From Filosporella fistucella (Eukaryota > Ascomycota > Leotiomycetes > Helotiales), in NCBI GenBank assembly GCA_030077755.1, contig JAQJZZ010000014.1, forward strand, positions 248,001 to 312,000: a stretch of DNA of 64,000 nt, in the 5' to 3' direction. Numbering within the stretch: the first letter of the stretch is position 1; each line of letters begins with the position of its first letter. Positions 10,499 through 21,883 of the stretch are shown in pieces. The notes under the pieces are model-generated. The model was not told where the DNA came from and searched no databases. It was given only the letters and a program-made list of their open reading frames with translations. The translations under genes and the position numbers were made by a program.

Positions 10499-13400
10499 AT
10501 CGACTGTTCCTTGATTGCTGGCGTTACTGGGAATGTTCACGTGGGTAGGAGATAATCGCGATGGTTCATTCTACTCACTTTGCCTTGAACCTGCCTGAAG
10601 TTCTTTCAAACAGAGTGATTGTTTGCTCGAATGCACCTTAATGCTACTAAATATGCTCTGTCTACTTTGCCTCCCTTGATACGTGATGCTGTCTCTTCGA
10701 TTTGCGTGCATCGAATCTTCCGATCCCATACAAATTGTAAAGTCTAAATGGCTTCCACGTGCTATTTTCGTGACAGAGAGTGGGTTTCGTGCATGCGGGT
10801 GTCACTCAAAGGGAGAATTGCGTCGGTGGTTCCGAGTGAAACGGGGCGGGCGCTTGCAGCTTTTCTTCCGAGGGGTATTATTTTGGTGTTATAGGACTAT
10901 TCATCGCGTCGGAAAAGTTGCTGGGTATAATGTAGGATGGTAAGCTCATGTTCTAGTTACCTTTGTGATATTCAAACTCGCTGGCACTTTCATTCTTGTC
11001 ATATTCATTTCAAGGTCAACCGCGAAAAGAAAATGCTTCATCACCAACATTTTAGTTCTTAATTTCAAAATAAAAGCAAAATAGCATATTGACCCAAAGA
11101 ATTGAATTTTGGCTGAAGAAAACCCACACAGTCTTCAATACTGGTTTTCATGTATGCGGGCCTGTCGAGATCGGATATTCGATGCTTGGCACTCGCTACC
11201 CCTATTTCCCCTCCTCCTTGCTGTGATCCTGCTTCAACCTTCATAGCCTATTGCTGCCATCTCCTCGTGTGTTCTCAATCTGAGGACAGTGTAATAAAGA
11301 TTTTGAAAATATTATTTCTCACATTTCTTGAATGGAAACGCAATTCGTGCCTCAAGCTGACGATGCTGTCGAGGGAACCACAGTTCAAACCTAGCGGCAT
11401 GCATGATATGAACATTTTTGGAGTATATTTTTTGCACCCAAAAAAAAGATGTCATAGCATTTGTAATGGCACTAAAATAGCACTGGACACGTTCACATAG
11501 AATTTTGAACTGGTCAGGCTCTGTAAATTGGTGTGGCTGTCAAGTGTTGAGGGTGAGATTTTGACTTACGTGAAAGGAAATTCAATCGTGTTGCAAAGTA
11601 TTGCAGACGTGGAGGAAAAGTTACAGATTGATACTAAATAATATGAATAATGTTTCAATGGAAAGTTAAGCTACATTTGAGGAATTAGGATCCATGATTA
11701 ATTGTTGTCTGGCGCGAGACATAGTGCTTTGAGCATATGGAAGGGAAAACATTGGGGTGATAACACGCATTGCACCTACACTCCTGGTGGACTGGAAATC
11801 TTAAGCTCAAGGCAAAATATGGTATTTTATTCTTTCCCATAAATCTAGTTATAATACAGACCTATCGATGAGTTCCATGATTGGTCTTTTCCCCATGCTA
11901 TGTAAAAGAAAACCCCCTTCTTCGCTCATCCAAAAGAATCCCAAAAGTTTGCAAAAAGAAAATGCAAAAATTGAACACATTCCAACCTGGAAATTCAAGG
12001 CTGAGAATCCGATACAATTGTGGGATTGGACCACAACCTCTTCACGTATCTTTCCAGTAACGACTCAAGTACTTTTCACTAAGACTGCTGTTAATGTGAT
12101 GTAGCCTATCAATGTGAAGACATCGATCTTGCTCACTACACCAACCGTCCTTGTTTAATGCATTCAGGTGACAGGCGCGGGGTTATTTGTTCATTTGTCT
12201 GGTACATGGTAGAGAAATGCCGTTTTGGGACGCGAGTTGAGGCTAGGAGGGAGAGTGAGATCGGTGAAGGAGGTGAGGCTGGGAGGTGGGTGTTTTTGCC
12301 GGGTTGCTGGTGGCGACTGATGAGGTCGCGTTTTGAAGTGTAGAAAGATCAATCTGTACAGCTGACTGCTTTGGAACTGTGAGTTCGATTGGAAGATTGA
12401 AAGCTGATTGAGAAGATTCTAGTTTGACTTAGGTTGACATTCGGACATTGAGGTAAGAATTGAGGTGTGAGCACCGACAGATCTCTTGTATTGAAACAAG
12501 TTGTTGCTATTTCGATTTGCGAATGACAAGACCATGGAGGATGTATTTGGAAGTAGATCTCAAGCCGTCGAAGATTGAATTGCTTTAAAAGATCGAGTCC
12601 GATGCGATGTGGGATACTCCAAGAGATCGACCTGAACTTATCGTTTGGAGAATAGAGTACGTAAAAGACGATAGTGCCCCTTTTTGGATCCAAACGGCCA
12701 ATCAATATTTACCAAGAGTCTAGTCAAGCTAAATTTCGAATTCAATCTAACTTTCTTGCGTCCAAATGATCAATTGTACTTAATCCCTTATTGTAAGCCA
12801 AGGAGGAAGTTGATATCATGGCGTGCAAAGGGCAATGATAGTAACTTCCACGACTCACCCGGTGTATTTTTGCCATCGACAGAAGAAAAGATGCGAATCT
12901 AGTACCTAATATGCTATTCGTCTCAAACTCTCTGTTGTCAGGTTACCTCTGGATGAAATTTGTATTGGTCAGGTTTTGCGGTATCTCAACCTAATTGTCC
13001 TCCTCAACCTAGCTAAATTTGACGCAGCAAATGGCTAGGTCATCCTGGGTAAACGAAATTCTTTGACAATCTTATGTATACTAACTATTGAACCTATTTG
13101 TGTCTCCTATTTCTTCAGATGAAAAAAATCTCTTGGTGAAGTTAGACTACGCATATCGTTGTTGCTTCTCCTAAAATCGGAAATTCTTATTCCATACGTT
13201 CATTTGCTGCTGATGACAAGAGTAAGTGTCCAAAATCTGTTGGAGAGTATGGCCCGAGGATAAAGCTAGTTGCCTATCGCTTTTTTACTGCAGATATGGA
13301 GATAGTCAACGCCACTCCCAACCAAAGGTATGGATTTTGAGATGCTTCACTGCTCATCAAAGTGGAATTATCTTCAAGTAGCACATCTGCTCAAGGCCGA

Positions 13401-13783
13401 TTGTTGTCTACCCTACTTAACTATAGAAGAAGTGGACATTGAGAGCTTTACAAGTTGCCAAAGCTACCGTATACCATAGGCAGCATGCAACGGAATATCC
13501 AAACCAAACATTTGTAAACCCTAAATACGAATAAAAGCTCATTTACTGAGAAATTTTCCTTTAAATCGCGCTGCATATGTGAATTTGGGTATTAGAGTGT
13601 CTTATTGCGGCGTTGAAGCCGCCGCATCCCCGTGCTTGCCAAATTTATTGACTTTGAAGCTATTCATACCGACTATCGATAATCACAACACACCCGCACA
13701 CAGACAACCACAACAACATCCATTGTGCACATCCGTTTTTTCTCATAAGAGTTCCTACGCTAGATCCAGATCGAATAGCAACC
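10499..13783. other. Long AT-rich intergenic region
   Basis: This 3.3 kb stretch has no supported gene. The part from about 11.0 to 12.1 kb is AT-rich with homopolymer runs. Several 60-120 codon open frames occur (for example minus 12349-12705), but none has a recognisable motif, splice structure or start context. It may hold decayed sequence. Confidence 0.5.
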
Positions 13784-15519
13784 ATGGATAAGAATCGCGC
13801 ATTAGACCTGGGCGAATCTCAATCTTCGACATCGGGCCAAGTCACTAGAGATGGTCTTCGTCCCAAGCAATTTACCCATGAGACAAGATCCCTGTCCGAT
13901 TCCATGGTGGGTACTCAGATCTCTATTTCTGCACAGAATAAATACCAGAACGAAATGAAACACCAAGATGGAGGCGTCCATATTGCAGATGAGGTTGGAA
14001 TGGGACAAACAAACACAATGCCGGCAGAGAAAGAAAACGTGAACCCGTTCGGCCTCGCTGCATACTTGGACAGAATCAACCCGCAACGCAAAAGTCTGAA
14101 AGCAGCAGAATGGGTCGAAAATAGTCCAAAGCCCGGCATAGTAGGACAATTGGGTAGGAAGTACACTGATGGTTTTGGTGTTGGGGCTTCAGAGAAGGGT
14201 TGTCATTCAGTTCGAAAGCTTCTCCTCATTGAAGAAAAGCGGAGACAACCTCAAAACAGCCTCATCTTTGACTCCCGATGCCCCTCGTGATAAAAGCGGA
14301 GCTGCTGGCCTTATTGACTTATCTACGACCTCACCTCTCGCACGTAAACAGACTGCAACCACACCATTCAGATTCGCATCTTTGATCAAAAATCCTCCTC
14401 CAAGAACAACTTCCAACGGTGCAGCTTCAGTAGCAACCGTGACCCCTTCTTCATCTAAGCACCAAGACGTTACAAGACATTTCGCTCTTGAATTAGCCTC
14501 GACCACCTCTCGCAGTGTCAACGAACCTGCTCTCGACATACTATCCAGGCCAATCAGGATTCCATCTCCGACTTTGGATGCCACAACCCCTTGAAGATCT
14601 CACAGACCAGCATTGTCTACACCCACAACTCAAGCTGTCACGAACGAGTTCTCTGATTCTTTCTCGGTGCTTTCAACACCAACTCCTTCTCCCACCAAAA
14701 GGCTAAGAAGAGCACAATTGCGCCCCGTGGTCTGACACTACAGAAGAAGGTTGACAGCCCACAGACTGTAAGTATATCATTCGTATTTACAGAGACAATA
14801 GTTGACATGTACAGCGTCTCGGACTCAATTACTCCAGCTCAAGTACCAGCACCTCACCAGCCAACAGTACCCGTGAGATGGTAAGTTCGCCTTGGCTCAA
14901 TGACATAGTTCAACTTTAACACAGAACTAGTCCTCCGAGCCTTTGGATATTGACAAGCAAGCCACTGGCCAGGAGGTTGGTCTCACAGTTGTGCTTTATA
15001 TTGACATTTCTAACACACCCCACAGGCAATGGACACGATCTTGGATCGTCTGAGGGCCGTTGCGGCCAGTAACGAGGCTGGTCTGGCGAAGGTGGACGGA
15101 ACAAGCTCGTTTGGCCGAGCCATAGGAGAGGCCGAGGACAAGGGTAGTCCGATGGAGGAAGAGGAGGAAGCCTCTCCATCCATGGCTAACCCCTCGCGCC
15201 GCCAAACTCCAATGTGCCTTTGAAGAGAGGCAGAGGGCGACCTCATAAGTCCTTGGTAGTTGGTTCAACACCAACTACTTCACAACCAACAGCCCCTGTC
15301 GTGGAGGACGAGGAGTTGAAGGCAATCCGAGAGATGGCCGGACGATTTGTTGCGCGTATGCGCAACAATACCGTCCGGGAGAAGGAGAAGTTGGCGGCTG
15401 CTGGGATTGATCGCCCAGAGGTCGGAGAGCAGATTGGCCGGGTGTACGAGGCGTCGGTTCGATTTCTGGAAACAGAAATCAACCACGTCCTCAGTGAAGC
15501 TGGCAAGAAGGATTTGTAG
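13784..15519 (+). pseudogene. Broken AT-hook protein gene
   Basis: Coding-like sequence runs through four exons (about 13784-14767, 14815-14880, 14931-14975, 15026-15519) with intact GT-AG introns of 47, 50 and 50 bp. The reading frame changes near 14200-14211, 14697-14713 and 15205-15220, and an in-frame TGA sits at 14592-14594. Recognisable pieces are KENVNPFGLAAYLD near the start, a Ser/Thr/Pro-rich middle, an acidic EEEEE patch, an AT-hook-like core RGRGRPHK, and a helical C-terminus including IREMAGRFVARMRNNTVREK. An AT-hook would suggest binding of the DNA minor groove. Splice sites and the C-terminal frame are well kept, so decay is recent or the breaks are sequence errors. The neighbouring genes show no such breaks, which favours a real pseudogene. 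Confidence 0.65.
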
Positions 15520-18500
15520 ATTTGTCTTGCGTGCTTTTTGTAAGAATGGAATGAAGATTTTGATCGGCCATTGAACTCCCTGTGAGGCATGTGTTTTGAC
15601 TCGACTTTAATCCACCTTTGCTTGATGGTAGATCGAGCTTGACTGCTTCTTCGGATAGACACTGAACCATTTGCTGATTATCTATATCGAAAAATCCAAT
15701 GGCACTTTTAGCACCAGACCAAGAACGATACCTATTGGGAGCCCCAAAATTGCTGATGCTTGCAGCAGCAGCATTCTTTGATTTCGTTGGTATTGGAAAT
15801 ACAGTAAACGAACGGCATATTTGGACTTAGGTCTGCAGCGCAATTGACACATGGATCTCGTTGAAGAGTTCCTGTGATCCAAATAAAAGCTGCTTCTACT
15901 TTGTAGTAGCTGTCAAAGCTCCGCTAACTTGACAGTACTAAGTTAAGGAGCCTTTCAACCTTGATTCTCTTCGTGATTCGTTGAGGAGCAGGTAATGTAA
16001 AGGAGTGGTCGACAGCGGAGTTTCAAATAAAATTGCAGTACTTCCATGTCTCAAAGATAGGCATGATCTACAACATGGCACAGGATAATGCAGAGACTCT
16101 CTGTGCTACCAGAGAGATAGGCTTAGCAGGAAGTCCCACTCAGAAGGAAAAGTTGAAAAAGTGGCGGGTAGAACTAGACCCTCGACCCCCAATTCAAGAT
16201 TCTTGTATGGATCCATACGTTCGCGTTTGCTGCTGGTACTATGGGACCAAAGACTTATATCACTTTACGAATCTGAAAACTCTGGAAAAGCGCGAAGTAT
16301 ATGGATCAGTTCATCTTCTGTCCAAAGAGTCTGGACTCAGACTGCAATTAATATCAGTTCCAACAATTCAAAAGCCAGGTATATGTCTAAACGGAAGTAC
16401 AAAGCCAAGAACGGATTCGAAATGAACTTGCGAATTCACAGGAAGAACTAAGACAAGTGAGTTACGCCCAGGCTAAAGCCTTGAAAATAAAAAGCGCGAT
16501 ATGAAGAGGAACAAAGCAACAAGAGCAGAAAGGGAAAGCAAGACTGGCTGGAACATGCTTGATGGACCATGGGATGGCAACTGCAGAGCATAGTAACTCC
16601 AAGAGGACACTGTATCAAAGCTTCTACATCTGCTCGCATGCATAACTCTCGGATGTCCGATGCCCAGAGCTTGATGAAAAGATTAGATCTGCAGTAATAT
16701 CTATTCAGCTCACAAGGTATTCACAGCCGGTATTGTACAGTTTGTAACTTGCCCCTCTCTACTCATGATCCGACTGGCAAATACTCCTATGCTATGGCTT
16801 TGACTCACCTTGAGCGTAAGGTTCTAACACTGAAATATCAGGTCTACTCTCCAAATTGCGGGGAATAATTTATGAACAAGAGGCCATTGTGATAAATCAC
16901 AGGCATCATAGAACCCAGAGCCACTTGAGGCTGAACGGTAGTGGCGTCCCCTGAGCTCCAAAATGGTCTGATAACTCGTAGGCTGCATAAACAAAATCAT
17001 AATGTGAAACAATTTTCCCGAAGCTGTGTGACTCTTTGAAATCAATCGCGTTTCTTGACTCAAACCCATTGTTTCCTCATCTCAAGCCTCGAAGAATTTG
17101 CAGCAAAAGAACGTTCGAGAAGTCTCCAGGTCTTCTGTCCTGATCTTCATTCGCATATGCAGATGCAGCACGAAACGGTCGCATGGCCAACACTCGCAAC
17201 CACCTGCAAACTCATCTGCAACCTTGCCCAACTGCCTGGACTCCAAACCTAGGTGCCGACATCATACATAACGAGGTAACATATCAGCATGCTCTAATAG
17301 ATGCTCGAGGCTCAATCAAAGCATATCGAGGTATCTATTCTCATTCAGGCACTTCAAGCTGGTGGCACAGAACCGGGGCAGAGTTTTCACCAGGATGCAG
17401 CTCTCAATTTCGACGTGGATATGCTGGCATCATTTCAAGAATTGTTCGGAACTTTCCTTCTGTCTCTGTGGGGATGAGCAACTGACTTCGTTTTCTTCAT
17501 GGACATCCTCTTCAGGACTTCGACCCCGAAGACCCTGAGTTGCCACAGCCGTCGACAGCTCCAGCTCGCTGTTTCTCGCACTGCAAGAATCGTACGTCAT
17601 CCAGCCGTTTGGTAGTGCCAGCATGTCTCATGCTGGGTCGCCTCAGCAACCACACGAAAGCCTGTGACCCAGTGCTTCTCACCCCCTAAGAAGCCTCTAA
17701 GCACCCCTAAGCCAATTCCGAGATGACAGCTCCTCAGTGCTAGATCCTAGAGGCGGGCCGTCCCCTTGCGAGTTTGTCCCCCCTGGCTGTTAGGCTGCCG
17801 TGTGACCGAAACTAGCAACGAGTCTTCCCTCTTATGATGGCACATCTGCGCTCTCTGCAGACGCCGGATGCAACATGTAGCTGATTGTGCAACTGTAACT
17901 TTCGCGATTCGCTCTGAACTGTGGATCTGCTGTAACCAGACGGCCGTCAATGGCCTCTCAACGTGTCCAGATTATGTGCTCGAGTCGCATTGGTCTAGGG
18001 AAGAAGAGGAGGGAGTTTGTTTTCATTTTGTTTTGATGTGGAGAGCGTGATGGTCGAGGTCTGGTCTGGTCGCTGGAGAAGGTGCTTGAGTGGAATATGC
18101 GTGGGGGATGCTGGGAGCAGAAAAAGGAACATTAGGTCGCTGGTCCCGGGCCTTCCACGCTTTGAAATTGATTGTCCCTCATAACCCTCAACGGTAATAT
18201 CGGTTGATGAAGATTACGCTGAGGCGTTTGAAACTTTGCCAATAATCGACCCGAGTGTGCTTGCTCTGGGTGTGGGTGCTGTGAAGAATTGGGAGTCAGA
18301 AGAAAGACTTGCCTTGCTCTTGCCATTTATCTACCCGCAGTCTGCAGTGCGATAGAGGCAGCTGCGCCCCATAAGCGAGAGCACCAATTTTTCGAAGACG
18401 AACCTGGAAAGTAAACAGAAATTCCGACCGACAATTCCACACCAACATCACCGCGACACTATCATCGACATTATATCACTGCTCTGGATTGCTTCCTTAA

Positions 18501-18950
18501 TGCCATAAAGGGGTCTGGAGTCGTGTCTCTCCCAGCAATTGCGTGAATTTTTGACGTGCATTGTTTGCTCTGAGGTCTGTTTACTCCGAGTCGCCCGCTG
18601 ACAAAAAGACAGCCTGTCTCACCGACCTGACCTGAGCTGACCTCTTTCAAGTTCTTCTCAACCTCCATTCAACCTTTTTAATCTTTTAGTACATTGTTTG
18701 CTTCCCGAGGTAAGCTACAATTGATATGATTGCAGCTGCAGATTTCCAATGAAACGGCTTTCGACCAGCGTTTGTCCCAGAGGCTAATTTTATCTCCAGT
18801 TTCTTCACGACCTTATGACACTTCAACGGCCTCCAAATATACCCCTGGATTTTCATCGGCGCTGAAGAATACCCATTTACGATCAATACATTACGAACAG
18901 GCTGGCACACATCCTATTAGGGCTGGGAGCTGCTCCAGCAGCAAACGATA
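15520..18950. other. Long intergenic region with possible decayed coding fragments
   Basis: There is no intact gene in 3.4 kb. Short stretches look protein-like but are cut by stops, for example a frame at about 17313-17474. The last few hundred bases are the upstream region of the Pro-rich membrane protein gene. Confidence 0.45.
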
Positions 18951-21047
18951 ATGAATCCTCCTCCTCCTCCACCGCCTCCCCATGGAGAGAATCCCAAAAC
19001 CACATCATCGGGATTACCTCCAGGAAAGTACGACATATTTATAATACCTCCACATTCATCTGGCTCTGGTTTCTTATACCTGCCATCACTCAAACCCAAT
19101 GTGAATAGCTTCGCTGCAGGATTTGCTTCTGCTCTCATACTTGTGCTAGTTGGCACGGCATTGGCACCAGCAGTGAAGGCATGGTGGGATAGTGTTAAAG
19201 GAGCCGGAGGAGCAGGTATGCTCATGCTTGTGATGGCTGTAGGTGTTGGGGCATGGGCTTTAGGTCGAATACAAGTTGACGGCCCTGGGCCAGGAGGAGG
19301 GACTGGGCCGGGTCCAAATCCTGGTGCTGGGCCATATTCGAACGCACATGCAGGGCCACCACCTCAATCGAATGGCTACGCTGGTCCTCCACCACAAAGT
19401 GGTCCAATGCCTGGCGCTGCTCCTCCGCCAAATCCAGGTGCTGGAGCTGGAGCCCGATCGTCATGGCAGAGACCAGCTGGTGCAACCAATGCCAATGGCC
19501 CTACACCAGAACCAAACACAGGGTCTGCCGGAGCAGCAAGATCAGCTTGGGAAAAAGCACGAGAAGAAACCAAGAAGAAGCAAGAAGAAGCCAAAGCCAG
19601 AGAAGCTGAACGAAAACGAAAAGAAGAGCTCGAGAAGAGACTCAAGGAAGCCAGAGAGAAGGAAGCTCGTGAACGTGCAGCTCGAGAGCAAAAACGGAAA
19701 GATGATGAGGCTCGTGAAGCTAAACGTAAAGAAGATGAAGCTCAAGAGCGGCGACGGAAAGAGCAGGAAGAGTTAGACAAAAAACGCAAGGCCGAAGAAG
19801 AGGCCCTTGAAAAGAGACGTAAGGATGTTGAAGCGGCTGAAAAGCGGCTGAAAGAACTAAGAGAGAAAGAAGCCAGAGAAGCCCGCGAACGAGAAATTCG
19901 AGAGAAGCGAAAGAAAGATGACGAGTTACGAGATAAGATGCGCAAAGAGACCGAAGCTCGAGAGGCTAAGCGCTTGGAGGAGGAATCAAAACCTAGGGGC
20001 AGTACGTATGCCTTCTCCGCAGTAGGAGAAAAGACAAATCCATGGCCCAAGGGCCGTCCCAAAACACCTCCACCTCGCACTACACCACCCTCACCAATTA
20101 AGAAACCCCCTCCAACTCATGCAACACCAGATTCCCCAACCAAAAAACCACCCCCACCTACAGCGAAGACTTACAAAGGTACCGAAGACGATTCATACTC
20201 CTACCGACCATACGATCGACCGAAGAACCCTATGCCTCGCAAGAAGTCATATGGCTCGTTATATTCCGAATCATCATATGCAGCATCACAATCGACCTCC
20301 CGAACCACGCCTCCCCCCTCACATCGCGGTCCATATAGCACGAAAGATCCTGACAAGATTGTCATAAAAGCCGTATACGCCTTCAACAATGCCTTCCTCC
20401 GAACCCCAACCTCGCAACTCGTCTCAGGAGTAGGATCCGTGACCGACGGACTAATTCTTAGAATAACAACAGAAGGTCTCTTCATCGATGATGATGTCCG
20501 ACATGTCCCACAACGAGAATGGGACGTCAAAGCATGGACAATGAAACTCGTAGAGGTATGGTGCCCGTCTTTTCGCCAGGCTCCTGCTGGCACTGCTTCT
20601 GCGCGCGTTCCTTCTACAACGAAAAATCCTGTTCGCCGTCTCTGGGGTCTTGATAAAGACAAGCCGGCCACGGCTGAAGAGACGGATGCGCTTGTTGTCA
20701 ATATGCTCAGTTTGTGCAAGAACAATTGTCGTTTGCGTGCGAGTTCTTCTGCTTCTTCTTATAGTGCGAGTGATGCCGACTCGGCGTATGGCTCTACTAC
20801 GGGCTCGACTAATGGTGTGAATGCACAGACTGGAGAGTTGAAGACGGCCGGATTACATGTGCTGAGAGCGAGTATTCGTGATCAGGAAGGGAAGAAGTAC
20901 GTGTTTGTAATTCAAGAGGACGAGGCGTGGAAGGTATCAGTCGGGCTGCAGCGGTTGAGAAAGGGGACGCAGGTCAGAGCTTTAGGAGTCAGTGGCATGA
21001 GTGCTGGAGATGCTAGAAGTACGTTGGAAAATCTGGGGTGGGGTTAA
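18951..21047 (+). CDS. Pro-rich membrane protein with long charged helix, conserved fungal, unknown function
   Basis: A single exon of 698 residues starts MNPPPPPPPPHGENPK. Residues about 51-79 and 88-107 are two hydrophobic segments that could be membrane helices. A Gly/Pro/Asn-rich linker follows to about 195. Residues about 198-347 are almost purely Glu, Lys, Arg and Ala, with repeats such as KRKEDEAQERRRKEQEEL, expected to form a coiled coil or single alpha helix. A Pro/Thr-rich linker comes next, then a folded C-terminal domain from about 455 to the end (VIKAVYAFNNAFLRTP, VSGVGSVTDGLILRITTEGLFIDDDVR, GLHVLRASIRDQEGKKYVFVI). That domain has the alternating pattern of a PH-like fold, but this is only suggestive. 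I know of no characterised member. Confidence 0.8.
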   Translation: MNPPPPPPPPHGENPKTTSSGLPPGKYDIFIIPPHSSGSGFLYLPSLKPNVNSFAAGFASALILVLVGTALAPAVKAWWDSVKGAGGAGMLMLVMAVGVGAWALGRIQVDGPGPGGGTGPGPNPGAGPYSNAHAGPPPQSNGYAGPPPQSGPMPGAAPPPNPGAGAGARSSWQRPAGATNANGPTPEPNTGSAGAARSAWEKAREETKKKQEEAKAREAERKRKEELEKRLKEAREKEARERAAREQKRKDDEAREAKRKEDEAQERRRKEQEELDKKRKAEEEALEKRRKDVEAAEKRLKELREKEAREAREREIREKRKKDDELRDKMRKETEAREAKRLEEESKPRGSTYAFSAVGEKTNPWPKGRPKTPPPRTTPPSPIKKPPPTHATPDSPTKKPPPPTAKTYKGTEDDSYSYRPYDRPKNPMPRKKSYGSLYSESSYAASQSTSRTTPPPSHRGPYSTKDPDKIVIKAVYAFNNAFLRTPTSQLVSGVGSVTDGLILRITTEGLFIDDDVRHVPQREWDVKAWTMKLVEVWCPSFRQAPAGTASARVPSTTKNPVRRLWGLDKDKPATAEETDALVVNMLSLCKNNCRLRASSSASSYSASDADSAYGSTTGSTNGVNAQTGELKTAGLHVLRASIRDQEGKKYVFVIQEDEAWKVSVGLQRLRKGTQVRALGVSGMSAGDARSTLENLGWG

Positions 21048-21883
21048 TGAGATGAAGGAATGTTGTTGCCATGTCTTTTGGGAGTGGAATGCAGAAAAGT
21101 GAGCAAGCTTTGAGCGAATGATTGAGCGGCATTTACATCATGAGCGTCGGAGTTATTCTTTGGTCTTTGAATAAATACTGGACACCTTCATTGGATTGTT
21201 AGACTGGAGATGCGAGTCATTCTTTAAGGGAGGGGAAAATACAGATGAGACGAGAATGGTAGACTGAAAGGAATGAAAATCTGAGGACGAAACATGCAAA
21301 ACTCTCTAAATTATCCTCCCTCTTGAAATATCATTCTCTGAGTTGCCTCTAAAATATCCTTCGTTTTACCCAACTAGAACTCATCTAAACTATAACCGCC
21401 ACCTCGTATCCATACGGAGGAATCAATATGCACAAGGATAAAGAATAATATACGGGGTCTTATCTTGGTAACAGCGGTAGACAGGGGGGCTGGGCTGGGC
21501 GGCTGGCTACGGAGGAAAAACTCCGTTGGGTTGTGTGGGGGTTTGATTTGGATGTTTTGGAGGCTGAATGAGAGGTTGTTGATTTTGTAGTAGATACCTA
21601 AATGCTTGGGATTTGAGAGAGAGCGGAAGAAATCGTTGTATTAGTGTGAGAGAATGTGTGGTGAGCATGAGGGATTGAAATCAGAGGTGAGTGCGGAGGT
21701 ATTTGTGTTATTTTTATTGGGGAAGAAAGTTCTCACCCAAATTTTCTCGAGATATAAAAGTTGACGATCCAATTGATGTTATTGTTATTTACGCAAGAAG
21801 GCTCGTAGATTATGAAACGTTCCCAATTCCCAACCCAATATCATCGTAGATAGCTGTCCTCTTCATTCTGTATCAGTCGCGAT
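21048..21883. other. Convergent intergenic region
   Basis: Facing 3' flanks of the Pro-rich membrane protein gene (plus) and the Zn2Cys6 gene (minus). AATAAA at 21170-21175 lies about 125 bp past the plus-strand stop and is a plausible poly(A) signal. Confidence 0.5.

Noticed and set aside
12349..12705. 118-codon minus-strand open frame, and an opposing plus frame that looks protein-like but has several stops
   Set aside because: Neither strand shows a family motif, splice sites or a supported start, and a mirror-frame effect can explain one from the other.
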